Of a DNA stretch of 64,000 bases, positions 33,847 through 41,508 are shown piece after piece (within the stretch, counting starts at the first letter, position 1; each line of letters opens with the position of its first letter). A program made the position numbers and the translations under genes. The notes beneath the pieces were generated by a model. The model searched no databases. It worked only from the letters and a program-made list of their open reading frames with translations, and was not told the origin of the DNA. Origin of the DNA: an uncultured Methanomassiliicoccaceae archaeon (GTDB taxonomy: Archaea; Thermoplasmatota; Thermoplasmata; Methanomassiliicoccales; Methanomethylophilaceae); assembly GCA_905187815.1 (NCBI GenBank), contig CAJJJM010000001.1, positions 62,001 to 126,000 on the forward strand, read 5' to 3'.

Positions 33847-35199
33847 ATGGGCGACTACTTCCGTCTCAAGGAGAACGACACGACCCGTGGCCGCGAGGTC
33901 ATCGCAGGTCTCACCACGTTCTTCTCGATGGCGTACATAATCATCGTCGCCCCGTCGATCCTATCCGGATCCGGCATGGAGTGGGGTGCGGTCTTCCTGG
34001 CATCCATCACGGCCTCCGTGGTAGGCACCCTTGTCATGTCGCTCTATGCGAACGTCCCGTTCGCCCTGGCGCCTGGTCTGGGGATGTGCTCCTTCTTCGT
34101 GGTGACCGTGTGCAACGGCATGGGCTTCACATGGCAGCAGGCGCTGTCCATGGTGTTCATCTGCGGCATAATCAACATCCTGATCACGGTGACCAACATC
34201 CGCAGGCTGATCATATCGTCGATACCCAAGAGCCTCCAGTATGCCATATCGGGAGGGATCGGTCTGTTCATCGCCTATCTGGGGATGGTGCAGGTCGGCG
34301 TGGTGGCGTTCAGCGGAGGGACGCCGGCGCTGGCCTCGTTCTCAGATCCCGCAATCCTCCTGTTCCTGTTCGGTCTGGTCCTCGCCATCGTGCTGTACGT
34401 CAGGAGGGTCCGCGGAGCAATCATCATCGCCCTGATAGTCACGACGGTCGTGGGGGCCCCTCTGGGAGTCACCAGCATGGGGGACTCCGTCGCGCCGGCG
34501 GATGCGGTGGCGCAGCTTCCATCGACGTTCGGTGTCATCTTCACCTCCGAGGGCATCCCGTCGCTGTTCTCCGATGTGTCGATGATCCCCGCCGCCATCG
34601 TCGCGATAGTCTCGTTCAGCCTGGTGGACACCTTCGACACTATCGGTACCTTCATCGGCACGGGCAGGAAGAGCGGGCTGTTCACAGAGGAGGAGCTCTC
34701 GTCGGATGGCTCCGAACCAGGAAGGACGAAGCTCGACCGCGCATTGATGGCGGATTCCTGCGCCACATCCGTGGGCGCCGTGTTCGGTGTCTCCAATACG
34801 ACGACCGTGGTGGAGTCCACGACCGGGATAGAGGCGGGCGGCCGCACAGGTCTGACGAGTCTCGTAGTGGCCGTATGCATCGCCGCCACAGTATTCTTGG
34901 CGCCCGCGGTGAGCATGATTCCCGCATCCGCCTACGGGGCGGTCCTCGTGCTCGTGGGGATACTCATGCTGTCCTCCTTCAGGCAGGTGGAATGGGACGA
35001 CCTCGCCGAAGCCGTCCCGGCGTTCTTCGCAGGCCTGTTCATGGCCCTCTGCTACAACATCTCCTACGGGATCGCCATCGGGTTCATCATCTACTGCCTG
35101 ATGAGGGTGGTCACCGGCAGGAGGAGCGAGATAAGCGGTGTGATGTGGTGCATAACCGCCCTGTTCATCGCGGTGTTCGCATTGCAGGCGCTGTTCTGA
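33847..35199 (+). CDS. NCS2 family guanine/hypoxanthine permease
   Basis: A 450-residue transporter with about 12-13 membrane segments, of the AzgA/PbuG group that imports adenine, guanine or hypoxanthine with protons. It has GLTTFFSMAYIIIVAP near residue 20, NVPFALAPGLGMCSFF near residue 68, LVDTFDTIGTFIGTGRKSG near residue 258, and SNTTTVVESTTGIEAGGRTGLTS near residue 310, all family signatures. The start may instead be GTG 33829 (six codons upstream), which fits the shared TATA box better; ATG 33847 fits family length. Confidence 0.92.
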   Translation: MGDYFRLKENDTTRGREVIAGLTTFFSMAYIIIVAPSILSGSGMEWGAVFLASITASVVGTLVMSLYANVPFALAPGLGMCSFFVVTVCNGMGFTWQQALSMVFICGIINILITVTNIRRLIISSIPKSLQYAISGGIGLFIAYLGMVQVGVVAFSGGTPALASFSDPAILLFLFGLVLAIVLYVRRVRGAIIIALIVTTVVGAPLGVTSMGDSVAPADAVAQLPSTFGVIFTSEGIPSLFSDVSMIPAAIVAIVSFSLVDTFDTIGTFIGTGRKSGLFTEEELSSDGSEPGRTKLDRALMADSCATSVGAVFGVSNTTTVVESTTGIEAGGRTGLTSLVVAVCIAATVFLAPAVSMIPASAYGAVLVLVGILMLSSFRQVEWDDLAEAVPAFFAGLFMALCYNISYGIAIGFIIYCLMRVVTGRRSEISGVMWCITALFIAVFALQALF

Positions 35200-35265
35200 A
35201 CGAGAGGAACCGATCGGTGCAGAACACGCGATGCAATCAATGCAGGAGTCTTGACGGAGAAGTGG

Positions 35266-35339
35266 CGGGCCTGAAGGGATTCGAACCCTTGGCCGTTCGA
35301 TTAAGAGTCGAACGCTCTACCTAGCTGAGCTACAGGCCC
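35266..35339 (-). tRNA. tRNA-Lys (anticodon CTT)
   Basis: The minus strand folds into a full cloverleaf: acceptor GGGCCTG/CAGGCCC with discriminator G, D arm, and a TTCGA/TCGAA anticodon stem with loop CTCTTAA. The T arm is AGGG TTCGAAT CCCT. The anticodon CTT reads AAG. No intron and no encoded CCA. A TATA-like TTATGTATAAG lies about 27 bases upstream of the 5' end. Apart from the anticodon arm and variable loop it is identical to the other tRNA-Lys at 46162. Confidence 0.97.
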
Positions 35340-35432
35340 ACTAAACCCCTTGAATACCTGCTTATACATAAAACTATCCACAGCCATCCAGACTTATTGC
35401 GGGGGTTGAGTTCCCAACCCGTGAACCAAACC

Positions 35433-35440
35433 CATATAAG
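35433..35440 (+). promoter_or_regulatory. TATA box for the CBS-domain gene
   Basis: CATATAAG is centred about 27 bases before ATG 35464, predicting a leaderless transcript. Confidence 0.6.
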
Positions 35441-35463
35441 CGCAGTACAGGAATACCCACCCG

Positions 35464-35949
35464 ATGTCTAAGTTGAAGGTAAGGGACCTGATGACCACGC
35501 AGGTGGTGACGCTTAAGCCCGACGACACCGTCAAGAAGGCGGTCATAAAGTTCGCGTTGGACAACATCTCCGGCGCGCCCGTGGTGGATAACAGGAACCA
35601 TCTCCTGGGGATCCTCAGCGAGAACGATGTTCTCGGCATGCTGCTGAAGTACCAGGAGGCCCTGGACGACGACAGTCCCGGATCCGTCATGCTCAATTAT
35701 CCGATGGACTCCGGAATGGAGGAGAACTCCACCCTCAAGAGCATATCAGAGGAGATCTCCAACACCCTGATCTCAGACATCATGACCCGCACGGTGCTCA
35801 CAACCACCCCGGACACGACGATCATGGAGGTTCTCTCGGCGATGATCGAGATGAAGGTCAACCGCCTCCCCGTCGTCGAGAAGGGGGTCGTGGTCGGCAT
35901 CATATCGAGAGGGGACATCATCTTCGCGCTCTACAAGAAGAAGGCTTGA
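35464..35949 (+). CDS. Two-CBS-domain protein
   Basis: A 161-residue protein made only of a CBS pair: VRDLMTTQVVTLKPDDTVKKA (residues 6-26) and ISDIMTRTVLTTTPDTTIMEV (residues about 103-123), each with the closing ENDVLG/SRGDII element. Such modules bind adenosine nucleotides and regulate partner enzymes. It sits 6 bases before a metallo-beta-lactamase gene and is probably cotranscribed with it. The ligand and target are unknown. Confidence 0.9.
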   Translation: MSKLKVRDLMTTQVVTLKPDDTVKKAVIKFALDNISGAPVVDNRNHLLGILSENDVLGMLLKYQEALDDDSPGSVMLNYPMDSGMEENSTLKSISEEISNTLISDIMTRTVLTTTPDTTIMEVLSAMIEMKVNRLPVVEKGVVVGIISRGDIIFALYKKKA

Positions 35950-35955
35950 GACCGA

Positions 35956-36714
35956 ATGATCGAGGTCCACGTACTGGCCAGCGGTAGCGATGGCAATTGC
36001 ACCGTCATCGAATGCGACGGCGAGGCCATCATGATAGACGCCGGCATCAGCTGCAAGAGGATACTCTCCCTGATGGAGCAGGAGGGTGTGGACAAGGATG
36101 TCGTCAAGGCGATCCTCCTCACGCACGAGCACAGCGACCACGTCTCCGGTGCCGGGGCGACAGCCAGGAAGCTGGGGGTGCCTGTGATGTGCAACATGGC
36201 CACGTTCTCCCAGCTCAGTCTGGGGAACGTGGACTTCGTGCCCTTCGACTCGGCCGAGCCCTTCGACGTAGCGGGTTTCCACGTCACGCCCCTGCCCACC
36301 TCTCACAACGCCATAGAGCCTAACGCGTTTCTGACCCAGAGGGACGACAGGAGCGTCCTCCTGGCGACGGACACAGGCAAGCTGACCTTCCAGATAGAGG
36401 CCGCGCTCAGGACCGCGGACATAGCGGTGATCGAGTCCAACTACGACAACAAGATGCTGGCGGACGGTCCGTATCCGGTAGCCTTGAAGAGGCTTATCGG
36501 CAGCGAGAGGGGGCATCTGTCCAACGTCGACTGCGCCAATGCGATACGCCGGACCATGTCTGATTCGGGGCGCCAGCTCTTCCTCGCGCATCTGAGCAAG
36601 ACCAACAACATCCCCGACCTGGCCAGGGACACGGTGTCGGAGATCACGGGGATAAAGCGTCTCAACATAGACTGCCTGGAGTTCCCCGGCGACACCAGGA
36701 CCCTCAAGGCGTAG
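35956..36714 (+). CDS. Metallo-beta-lactamase fold hydrolase, YycJ-like
   Basis: A 252-residue hydrolase with the two-metal motif THEHSDH near residue 55, the ASGSDGNCT opening typical of the YycJ/WalJ group, SHNAIEP near residue 115 and ATDTGK (bridging Asp) near residue 138, then GHLSN with the last His. YycJ-type proteins are thought to be nucleases. It follows the CBS gene closely. Its 3' end overlaps the convergent GINS gene by 11 bases. Confidence 0.85.
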   Translation: MIEVHVLASGSDGNCTVIECDGEAIMIDAGISCKRILSLMEQEGVDKDVVKAILLTHEHSDHVSGAGATARKLGVPVMCNMATFSQLSLGNVDFVPFDSAEPFDVAGFHVTPLPTSHNAIEPNAFLTQRDDRSVLLATDTGKLTFQIEAALRTADIAVIESNYDNKMLADGPYPVALKRLIGSERGHLSNVDCANAIRRTMSDSGRQLFLAHLSKTNNIPDLARDTVSEITGIKRLNIDCLEFPGDTRTLKA

Positions 36715-37579
36715 GCCTGATGGCCATTGCTTTCTCGGAATTGATCAGGACCTCGGCAAGAACCCTGGGCAGCATCACCAGGTCCTCTTTCAGGAGCTTA
36801 TAGTCCCTGTCCGGTCCAACGAACTCCGGCAGGTCCTCTATCACCCTTATCAGGATCGGCTCCAGCTCATCGCCGTCGACCTGTGCGGGATGTTCGGCGG
36901 GGGCCTCCACAGGAGGCTCCTCCGAGACCTCCGGTTCGGAGGGAACAGTCTCCGGCTTGATAGCGACCGCTGGTGCAGGCTCCGCAGGCGCTGTAGGGAC
37001 ATCGTCGAATGGTTCCTCGGGGAATCCGTCGAACTCGTCCGGTATGGGCTCGTCCTGGAAGTCGTCGGGGGAATCGTCGAACGGGACCTCGTCCGCAGGC
37101 GGGGCCGGGGCCTCCTTCACGGGCTCAGGCTCGGCGCGGACCGGTTCGGGCACCTCGTCGATGTGGGTGGCTATGGTCTTCCTTTTTCCGCGGAGGACGT
37201 CCACCTCTGACATGTGCCTCTTAGACAGGTCCAGGACCTTCTCGTAGTAGTCCTTCTCCTCATCGGTGAGTACCTCAAGGGCGTTCCTGCCGCCCATGGC
37301 CCCCCTTATTGCCATCTGGCAGATCTTCTGGGTCCTAATGTGGACGATGTCCTTGGCCAGCCTCTCCGCCTTCTTCCTGCGCTGGTCGGCCCCCTCGCAC
37401 ATGACGGATTCGGGGTCCAGGGCCATCTGGCGGTCGTACTCCAGGCGGAGCGTGGTGAGCAGGTTGGCCATCGCCCTGAACAGGTCCTTGCGCACCTGGG
37501 TTATGGCGCTGCTCTTCATCTCCACCCTGTACAGCTCCGACAGCTCGTCGAACGACATCGGCTCCAACGCAGGGCTCAT
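36704..37579 (-). CDS. DNA replication complex GINS subunit (Gins15/Gins51 type)
   Basis: A 291-residue subunit of the archaeal GINS complex, which joins MCM helicase to form the replicative helicase. Residues 8-120 are the helical A domain (FDELSELYRVEMKSS, then VHIRTQKICQMA). The C-terminal 55 residues are the small B domain with LPEFVGPDRDYKLLKEDLVMLP. A/B domain order matches archaeal Gins51. Between them is an unusually long linker of about 100 residues, acidic and Pro-rich. The ATG at 37579 lies 26 bases from a TATA box. The open frame upstream to 38716 is a shadow. Confidence 0.85.
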   Translation of the reverse strand: MSPALEPMSFDELSELYRVEMKSSAITQVRKDLFRAMANLLTTLRLEYDRQMALDPESVMCEGADQRRKKAERLAKDIVHIRTQKICQMAIRGAMGGRNALEVLTDEEKDYYEKVLDLSKRHMSEVDVLRGKRKTIATHIDEVPEPVRAEPEPVKEAPAPPADEVPFDDSPDDFQDEPIPDEFDGFPEEPFDDVPTAPAEPAPAVAIKPETVPSEPEVSEEPPVEAPAEHPAQVDGDELEPILIRVIEDLPEFVGPDRDYKLLKEDLVMLPRVLAEVLINSEKAMAIRPTP

Positions 37580-37600
37580 CGGAAGGCCATCAACGGTGCC

Positions 37601-37608
37601 ATAGATAA
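37601..37608 (-). promoter_or_regulatory. TATA box for the GINS gene
   Basis: On the minus strand TTATCTAT is centred 26 bases before ATG 37579, consistent with a leaderless mRNA and with the short form of the protein. Confidence 0.55.
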
Positions 37609-37708
37609 GGGCTACGACTTGCCCGCCGGACATGTCCCTGGGGCGTGTGGGCCGTGTCGGATGTGTAGAGGCAACACTGTGAAATGCACGCTCGGATATC
37701 TGGGGGAC

Positions 37709-39094
37709 ATGAAGGTCTCCGACGTCTGCAGGGTGCGCGACGGGTGCGTCGAGGTAGACGTGTCGGTGTCCCCCAGGTCCAACCGCTCCGGTCCGGACGG
37801 GTTCGACGAATGGAGGCGCAGGATGAACGTCAGGGTCAAGGCCCCGCCGTTGGACGGTCGTGCGAACAAGGAGGTGTCCGAGCTTTTCAGGACCATCACC
37901 GGATGCCGTTCTGAGGTCACCTCCGGCCAGACGTCCAGGCAGAAGACCGTCACTGTATACGGAGACCCCGGGGCAATCATCGGATCCCTGGAGGCGGTGG
38001 TCGATGGACGATGTCGAGCGCCTGGAGAGGATCCAGGCCCTGCTGGACGAACTCAACGATATGCGCGGGACCCACATCATACTCGTCGAGGGTCTGAAGG
38101 ACGTCGCCTCCCTCAGGCACGTGGGTGTGGACGGGGAGTTCTTCTGCGTCCAGAGCGGGGGAGGGGCCGTCAAGGCCGCGGAGCATGTCTGGCACAGCGG
38201 GATGCAGGCCGTCATCATGACGGACTGGGACCGCAGGGGAGGCTCCCTCGCCAGATCCCTCAGGGAGAACCTCTCGGCCCTCGATGTGAGGTACGACGAC
38301 AGGATCCGCGGGGAGCTCGCGGTCCTGTGCAGGCCGTATGCCAAGGACGTCGAGTCGGTGGACGCGGTGGTGCTCCTTCTCCAGAGGTCATGCGGGCTGT
38401 CGCGATGTCGGACGGAGGGGGAGGCGTCCCCGCACAGTGCGTCCCGGACGCCGCGGGCCACGGCAATGCTTATTTCAGCGATGCGTATCGACATGGGATG
38501 AGCGGAGTCTTCATCGTGTTCGAGGGTATAGACGGAGCGGGGAAGTCCACCGTCTGCCGCAGGGTCGCCAGTGAGCTGGAGGCGAGGGGTGTCAGGACGG
38601 TCGTCACAGCGGAGCCGACCCATGAGGGGATCGGCGCATTCATCCGCTCGGGCGCCGCAGGGGCCATATCCCAGAGGACCGAGGCGCTGCTGTTCGTCGC
38701 CGACCGCAACGACCACACCGAGCGCATCGGCAGGGAGGTGTCAGGAGGGGCCGCGGTGATCTGCGACAGGTACTTCGCCTCGACGGTCGCGTACCAGTCC
38801 GCGAAGCTCGACGGCGACAGCTCGGACAGGGGCTGGCTCATCCAGATCAATTCGGATTTCAAGGACAGGGCCGACGCCACGATACTGCTGGACATCGATC
38901 CCGGGGCGGGTCTGTCCAGGGGGGACAGCAGGGGCGAGGACGTCAGCAAGTTCGAGAACCTCGCGTTCCTGGAGCAGGTGCGTGCCAACTACCTCCGCCT
39001 TGCGGAGGAGTTCGGATTCCACGTGGTGGACGCATCCAGGAGCATGGACGAGGTCTTCTCGGACGTAATGTCCATCATAGACAAGGTGGTTTGA
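37709..39094 (+). CDS. DUF167 (YggU-like) reading frame that lacks its own stop and runs into Tmk
   Basis: From the ATG at 37709, preceded by GGGGG, about 95 codons encode a DUF167 domain: RNRSGP-like basic loop, MNVRVKAPPLDGRANKEV, and SRQKTVTVYG. The domain should end near 38000, but no stop occurs in this frame; it continues for 165 codons antiphase to the Toprim gene and then enters the thymidylate kinase in frame, ending at 39094. Either the protein is a 461-residue fusion with a meaningless middle, a stop has been lost by mutation or sequencing error, or translation ends by another route. DUF167 function is unknown. Confidence 0.5.
   Translation: MKVSDVCRVRDGCVEVDVSVSPRSNRSGPDGFDEWRRRMNVRVKAPPLDGRANKEVSELFRTITGCRSEVTSGQTSRQKTVTVYGDPGAIIGSLEAVVDGRCRAPGEDPGPAGRTQRYARDPHHTRRGSEGRRLPQARGCGRGVLLRPERGRGRQGRGACLAQRDAGRHHDGLGPQGRLPRQIPQGEPLGPRCEVRRQDPRGARGPVQAVCQGRRVGGRGGAPSPEVMRAVAMSDGGGGVPAQCVPDAAGHGNAYFSDAYRHGMSGVFIVFEGIDGAGKSTVCRRVASELEARGVRTVVTAEPTHEGIGAFIRSGAAGAISQRTEALLFVADRNDHTERIGREVSGGAAVICDRYFASTVAYQSAKLDGDSSDRGWLIQINSDFKDRADATILLDIDPGAGLSRGDSRGEDVSKFENLAFLEQVRANYLRLAEEFGFHVVDASRSMDEVFSDVMSIIDKVV
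38004..38501 (+). CDS. Toprim-domain protein (UPF0292-like)
   Basis: A 165-residue protein with a clear Toprim fold in residues 1-130: IILVEGLKDVASL with the catalytic Glu near residue 30, SGGG near residue 52, and MTDWDRRGG (the DxD pair) near residue 74. Small archaeal Toprim proteins of this type are of unknown role; similar folds occur in primases and RNase M5. Its ATG lies where the DUF167 domain ends, in another frame, and its TGA overlaps the Tmk ATG. The last 30 residues look unstructured. Confidence 0.75.
   Translation: MDDVERLERIQALLDELNDMRGTHIILVEGLKDVASLRHVGVDGEFFCVQSGGGAVKAAEHVWHSGMQAVIMTDWDRRGGSLARSLRENLSALDVRYDDRIRGELAVLCRPYAKDVESVDAVVLLLQRSCGLSRCRTEGEASPHSASRTPRATAMLISAMRIDMG
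38498..39094 (+). CDS. tmk: Thymidylate kinase
   Basis: A 198-residue enzyme phosphorylating dTMP to dTDP. It has the P-loop FEGIDGAGKST at residues 7-17, AEPTHEG near residue 40, the DRYFAST motif near residue 90, and a LID segment ending in DIDPGAGLSRG near residue 130. The ATG sits within the Toprim stop (ATGA). The same frame is open upstream into DUF167, but homology begins at this ATG. CoaBC follows after 1 base. Confidence 0.93.
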   Translation: MSGVFIVFEGIDGAGKSTVCRRVASELEARGVRTVVTAEPTHEGIGAFIRSGAAGAISQRTEALLFVADRNDHTERIGREVSGGAAVICDRYFASTVAYQSAKLDGDSSDRGWLIQINSDFKDRADATILLDIDPGAGLSRGDSRGEDVSKFENLAFLEQVRANYLRLAEEFGFHVVDASRSMDEVFSDVMSIIDKVV

Positions 39095-39095
39095 G

Positions 39096-40283
39096 ATGCA
39101 TCCTTCGGAGGAGATCTACTGCGAGAAGAGCACCAGGCTCAGAGGTAAGACGGTGGTCATGGGCATCACCGGGAGCATAGCGGCGGTGGAGTGCTTCGCC
39201 ACCATCAGGGAGCTTATCAGGCACGGGGCCGAGGTGTATCCGGTCCTCACCCGCGAGGCGGCCAAGCTGGTAACCCCGGATGCTCTGGAGTTCGCCAGCG
39301 GCCACAGGCCGGTCACGGAGCTCACCGGCAGGACCGAGCACATCACAATGATGGCCGCACGCTCCGCCGACCTCCTTCTGATCTATCCAGCCACGGCCAA
39401 CACGATCTCGAAGATCGCCAACGGAATCGACGACACGCCGGTCACGTCCATGGCGACGGTGGCCATAGGCGCAGGGATACCCATCGCGATCGCCCCCGCG
39501 ATGCACGACTCCATGTCCCGCAACCCCGCGGTGGAGGACAACATGGAGCGTCTGAGGAAATGGGGCATAAGCTTCATCGGCCCCCACAGCGACGGGGTCA
39601 GGTCCAAGGTCGCATCCAAGGAGGAGGTCGTCGCGTGGACGTTCAAGATCCTCTCCAGGAACTTCTTCCACGGCAAGCGCCTGCTCGTCATAGGGGGCCG
39701 CAGCGAGGAGCCCATCGACTCGATGAGGATCATCACCAACCGTTCGACGGGCACGATGGCGGTCGAGCTGGCGAAACGCGCGTTTGAGAGGGGCGCGGAC
39801 GTGGAGCTCTGGATGGGTGGGTGCAGTGTGCAGCTGCCCGACTACATCCCTACGAAGAGGTTCGAGACAGTGGCCGATCTCATCTCCATGGTCCGCACGA
39901 TCGACCACGACGCTGTCCTCGTGCCGGCGGCCCTGGCCGATTTCTCCCCACACGAGGTTGCTCCGGGCAAGATCTCGAGCGACCAGGGCTTCGGGCTGGA
40001 GCTCGACCCCGTCCCGAAGGTTCTCCCGCTCATCCGCACCAAGTGCGACGTCGTCATCGGGTTCAAGGCCGAATCCGGGCTGACGAGGGCGGAGCTCTCC
40101 GAGAGGGCCAGGTCCCGTCTCGAGATGTACAACCTCGCGGCGGTGGTGGCGAACGACATAGATGTGGTCGGCAGGACGTCATCCTCGGCGACCCTGGTGA
40201 CCAGGACCGAGGCGAAGGACATCTCGGGGACCAAGGCCGAGGTCTCCGACGCGATCCTCGATTACTGTGTGAAGATGCTATGA
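39096..40283 (+). CDS. coaBC: Phosphopantothenoylcysteine decarboxylase / phosphopantothenate-cysteine ligase
   Basis: A 395-residue bifunctional enzyme that adds cysteine to phosphopantothenate and decarboxylates the product in coenzyme A synthesis. The N-terminal flavoprotein CoaC domain has GITGSIAAVE near residue 25, the catalytic His in TEHITMMA near residue 85, and PAMHDSM near residue 130. The C-terminal CoaB domain starts near residue 190 with ITNRSTGTMAVELA and ends with NDIDVVG. It overlaps the pantoate kinase gene by 4 bases, giving a CoA operon. Confidence 0.93.
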   Translation: MHPSEEIYCEKSTRLRGKTVVMGITGSIAAVECFATIRELIRHGAEVYPVLTREAAKLVTPDALEFASGHRPVTELTGRTEHITMMAARSADLLLIYPATANTISKIANGIDDTPVTSMATVAIGAGIPIAIAPAMHDSMSRNPAVEDNMERLRKWGISFIGPHSDGVRSKVASKEEVVAWTFKILSRNFFHGKRLLVIGGRSEEPIDSMRIITNRSTGTMAVELAKRAFERGADVELWMGGCSVQLPDYIPTKRFETVADLISMVRTIDHDAVLVPAALADFSPHEVAPGKISSDQGFGLELDPVPKVLPLIRTKCDVVIGFKAESGLTRAELSERARSRLEMYNLAAVVANDIDVVGRTSSSATLVTRTEAKDISGTKAEVSDAILDYCVKML

Positions 40284-41143
40284 TGTCGTCTTTCTGTCCC
40301 GGCCACGTCTCCTGCGTGTTCCAGCCCATAACATCGTTCGACGCCATGTGCTCCGGATCCAGGGGGATCGGCATAAGGCTCAACAAGGGGGCGACGGCGA
40401 CCGTCGAGGAGAGGGACGACGGCGTGGTGAACATCTTCCTCGACGGAAGCCAGTCTGTCGCCCACATCACCAGGATGGTGGCCGAATCGCTGGCGCCCGG
40501 AAAGGGGTTCGACATCAGGATAACCAACGACCTCCCGGTGAGCCAGGGCTTCGGGATGAGCGCAGCCGGAGCCATCGCGGCGGGGCTGTGCATCGCCGAC
40601 ATGACAGGTCAGTCCCGTACAGCGGCGTTCAAGGCGGCCCATGCCGCCGAGGTCATGGGAGGCGGCGGCCTAGGGGACGTGGCGGCCGTGGTCGCTGGGT
40701 CCGACATCCCCGTGAGGACGGTGGCCGGATTCCCGCCGTTCGGGAGGGTGGAGAACGCTGACTTCTCGATAGACGCCCTCACTCTGGTCGTCATCGGAGG
40801 GGAGCTGAGGACGGACTCCGTCCTCGGGGACCCGTTCATGCTGAGGAAGGTGAGGGAGGCGGCGACCGAGTCGATGGACTCGTTCATAATGGATCCGACG
40901 TACGACAACCTCTACGCGGTCTCCAACGCATTCTCGTCGAAGTCGGGTCTGGAGAGTCCGGCGGTGAGGCGCGGGATGGACCGTCTGAAATCGAAGGGCT
41001 ACCGCGCGGGCATGTGCATGCTCGGCAACAGCATATTCACAGACGCCCCCGAGAGGGAGGTCTGGGCGCTCTTCGGCAGGGGCCATGTGAGGACCTTCAA
41101 GTGCGCGTCCTCCAGGAAGGAGATCATCATTCATAGAGGGTGA
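40280..41143 (+). CDS. Pantoate kinase (archaeal GHMP family)
   Basis: A 287-residue archaeal pantoate kinase that, with phosphopantothenate synthetase, replaces the bacterial PanC/PanK route. CPGHVSCVFQP at the N-terminus and the ATP loop QGFGMSAAGAIAAGL near residue 90 are diagnostic; the MGGGGLGDVAAV segment near residue 125 is the third motif region of this branch. It overlaps coaBC, which supports the assignment. Two adjacent ATGs (40280, 40283) are possible. Confidence 0.92.
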   Translation: MMSSFCPGHVSCVFQPITSFDAMCSGSRGIGIRLNKGATATVEERDDGVVNIFLDGSQSVAHITRMVAESLAPGKGFDIRITNDLPVSQGFGMSAAGAIAAGLCIADMTGQSRTAAFKAAHAAEVMGGGGLGDVAAVVAGSDIPVRTVAGFPPFGRVENADFSIDALTLVVIGGELRTDSVLGDPFMLRKVREAATESMDSFIMDPTYDNLYAVSNAFSSKSGLESPAVRRGMDRLKSKGYRAGMCMLGNSIFTDAPEREVWALFGRGHVRTFKCASSRKEIIIHRG

Positions 41144-41429
41144 ACAGCACATCGTCCCCGTCGACGTCGAACAGCCCGATCCTGGCACCGCAGTCCAGCC
41201 AGGCGTGGGCGTAGTTCACCGCGGCGAAGGCCGTGACTATGTCCCCGCACTCCCTGAAGTGCTTGGCGTCGGAATAGTAGCAGTTCGCCATCTCCAGGAA
41301 GCTGTCTGCCAGGCGGCGGTTGTACGATTTCTCCGGAGCGGCGATCCTGATCTTCGCCAACGCTCTCGCGGTTATGTCCAGGTACTTCTCGATGCGCTCC
41401 TCTGTGACGACGTCTATCCTCTCGCCCAT
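41127..41429 (-). CDS. DUF357 family protein
   Basis: A 100-residue, mainly helical archaeal protein with the DUF357 pattern: TEERIEKYLDITARAL, FLEMANCYYSDAKHF and AAVNYAHAWLDCGARIGLF. The function is unknown. The ATG at 41429 follows GGAGGG. Its 3' end overlaps the convergent pantoate kinase gene by 17 bases. It is transcribed away from prs across a shared TATA-rich region. Confidence 0.82.
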   Translation of the reverse strand: MGERIDVVTEERIEKYLDITARALAKIRIAAPEKSYNRRLADSFLEMANCYYSDAKHFRECGDIVTAFAAVNYAHAWLDCGARIGLFDVDGDDVLFTLYE

Positions 41430-41478
41430 GCGACCCTCCAGCACTCCGGCGGTAATGGAAGTATCGGTCGGGCGCGCG

Positions 41479-41486
41479 TATAATAA
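41479..41486. promoter_or_regulatory. TATA box between DUF357 and prs
   Basis: TATAATAA is centred about 26 bases before the prs ATG (41509), giving a leaderless mRNA. Read on the other strand (TTATTATA) it lies about 53 bases before the DUF357 start, which has a ribosome site and would have a leader of about 27 bases. Confidence 0.6.
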
Positions 41487-41508
41487 GGTGGAAGCGATAC
41501 GAGCAGAC

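Noticed and set aside
37580..38716. N-terminal extension of the GINS protein to 38716
   Set aside because: GINS homology starts at ATG 37579, a TATA box lies 26 bases before it, and the extension is antisense to DUF167, Toprim and Tmk.
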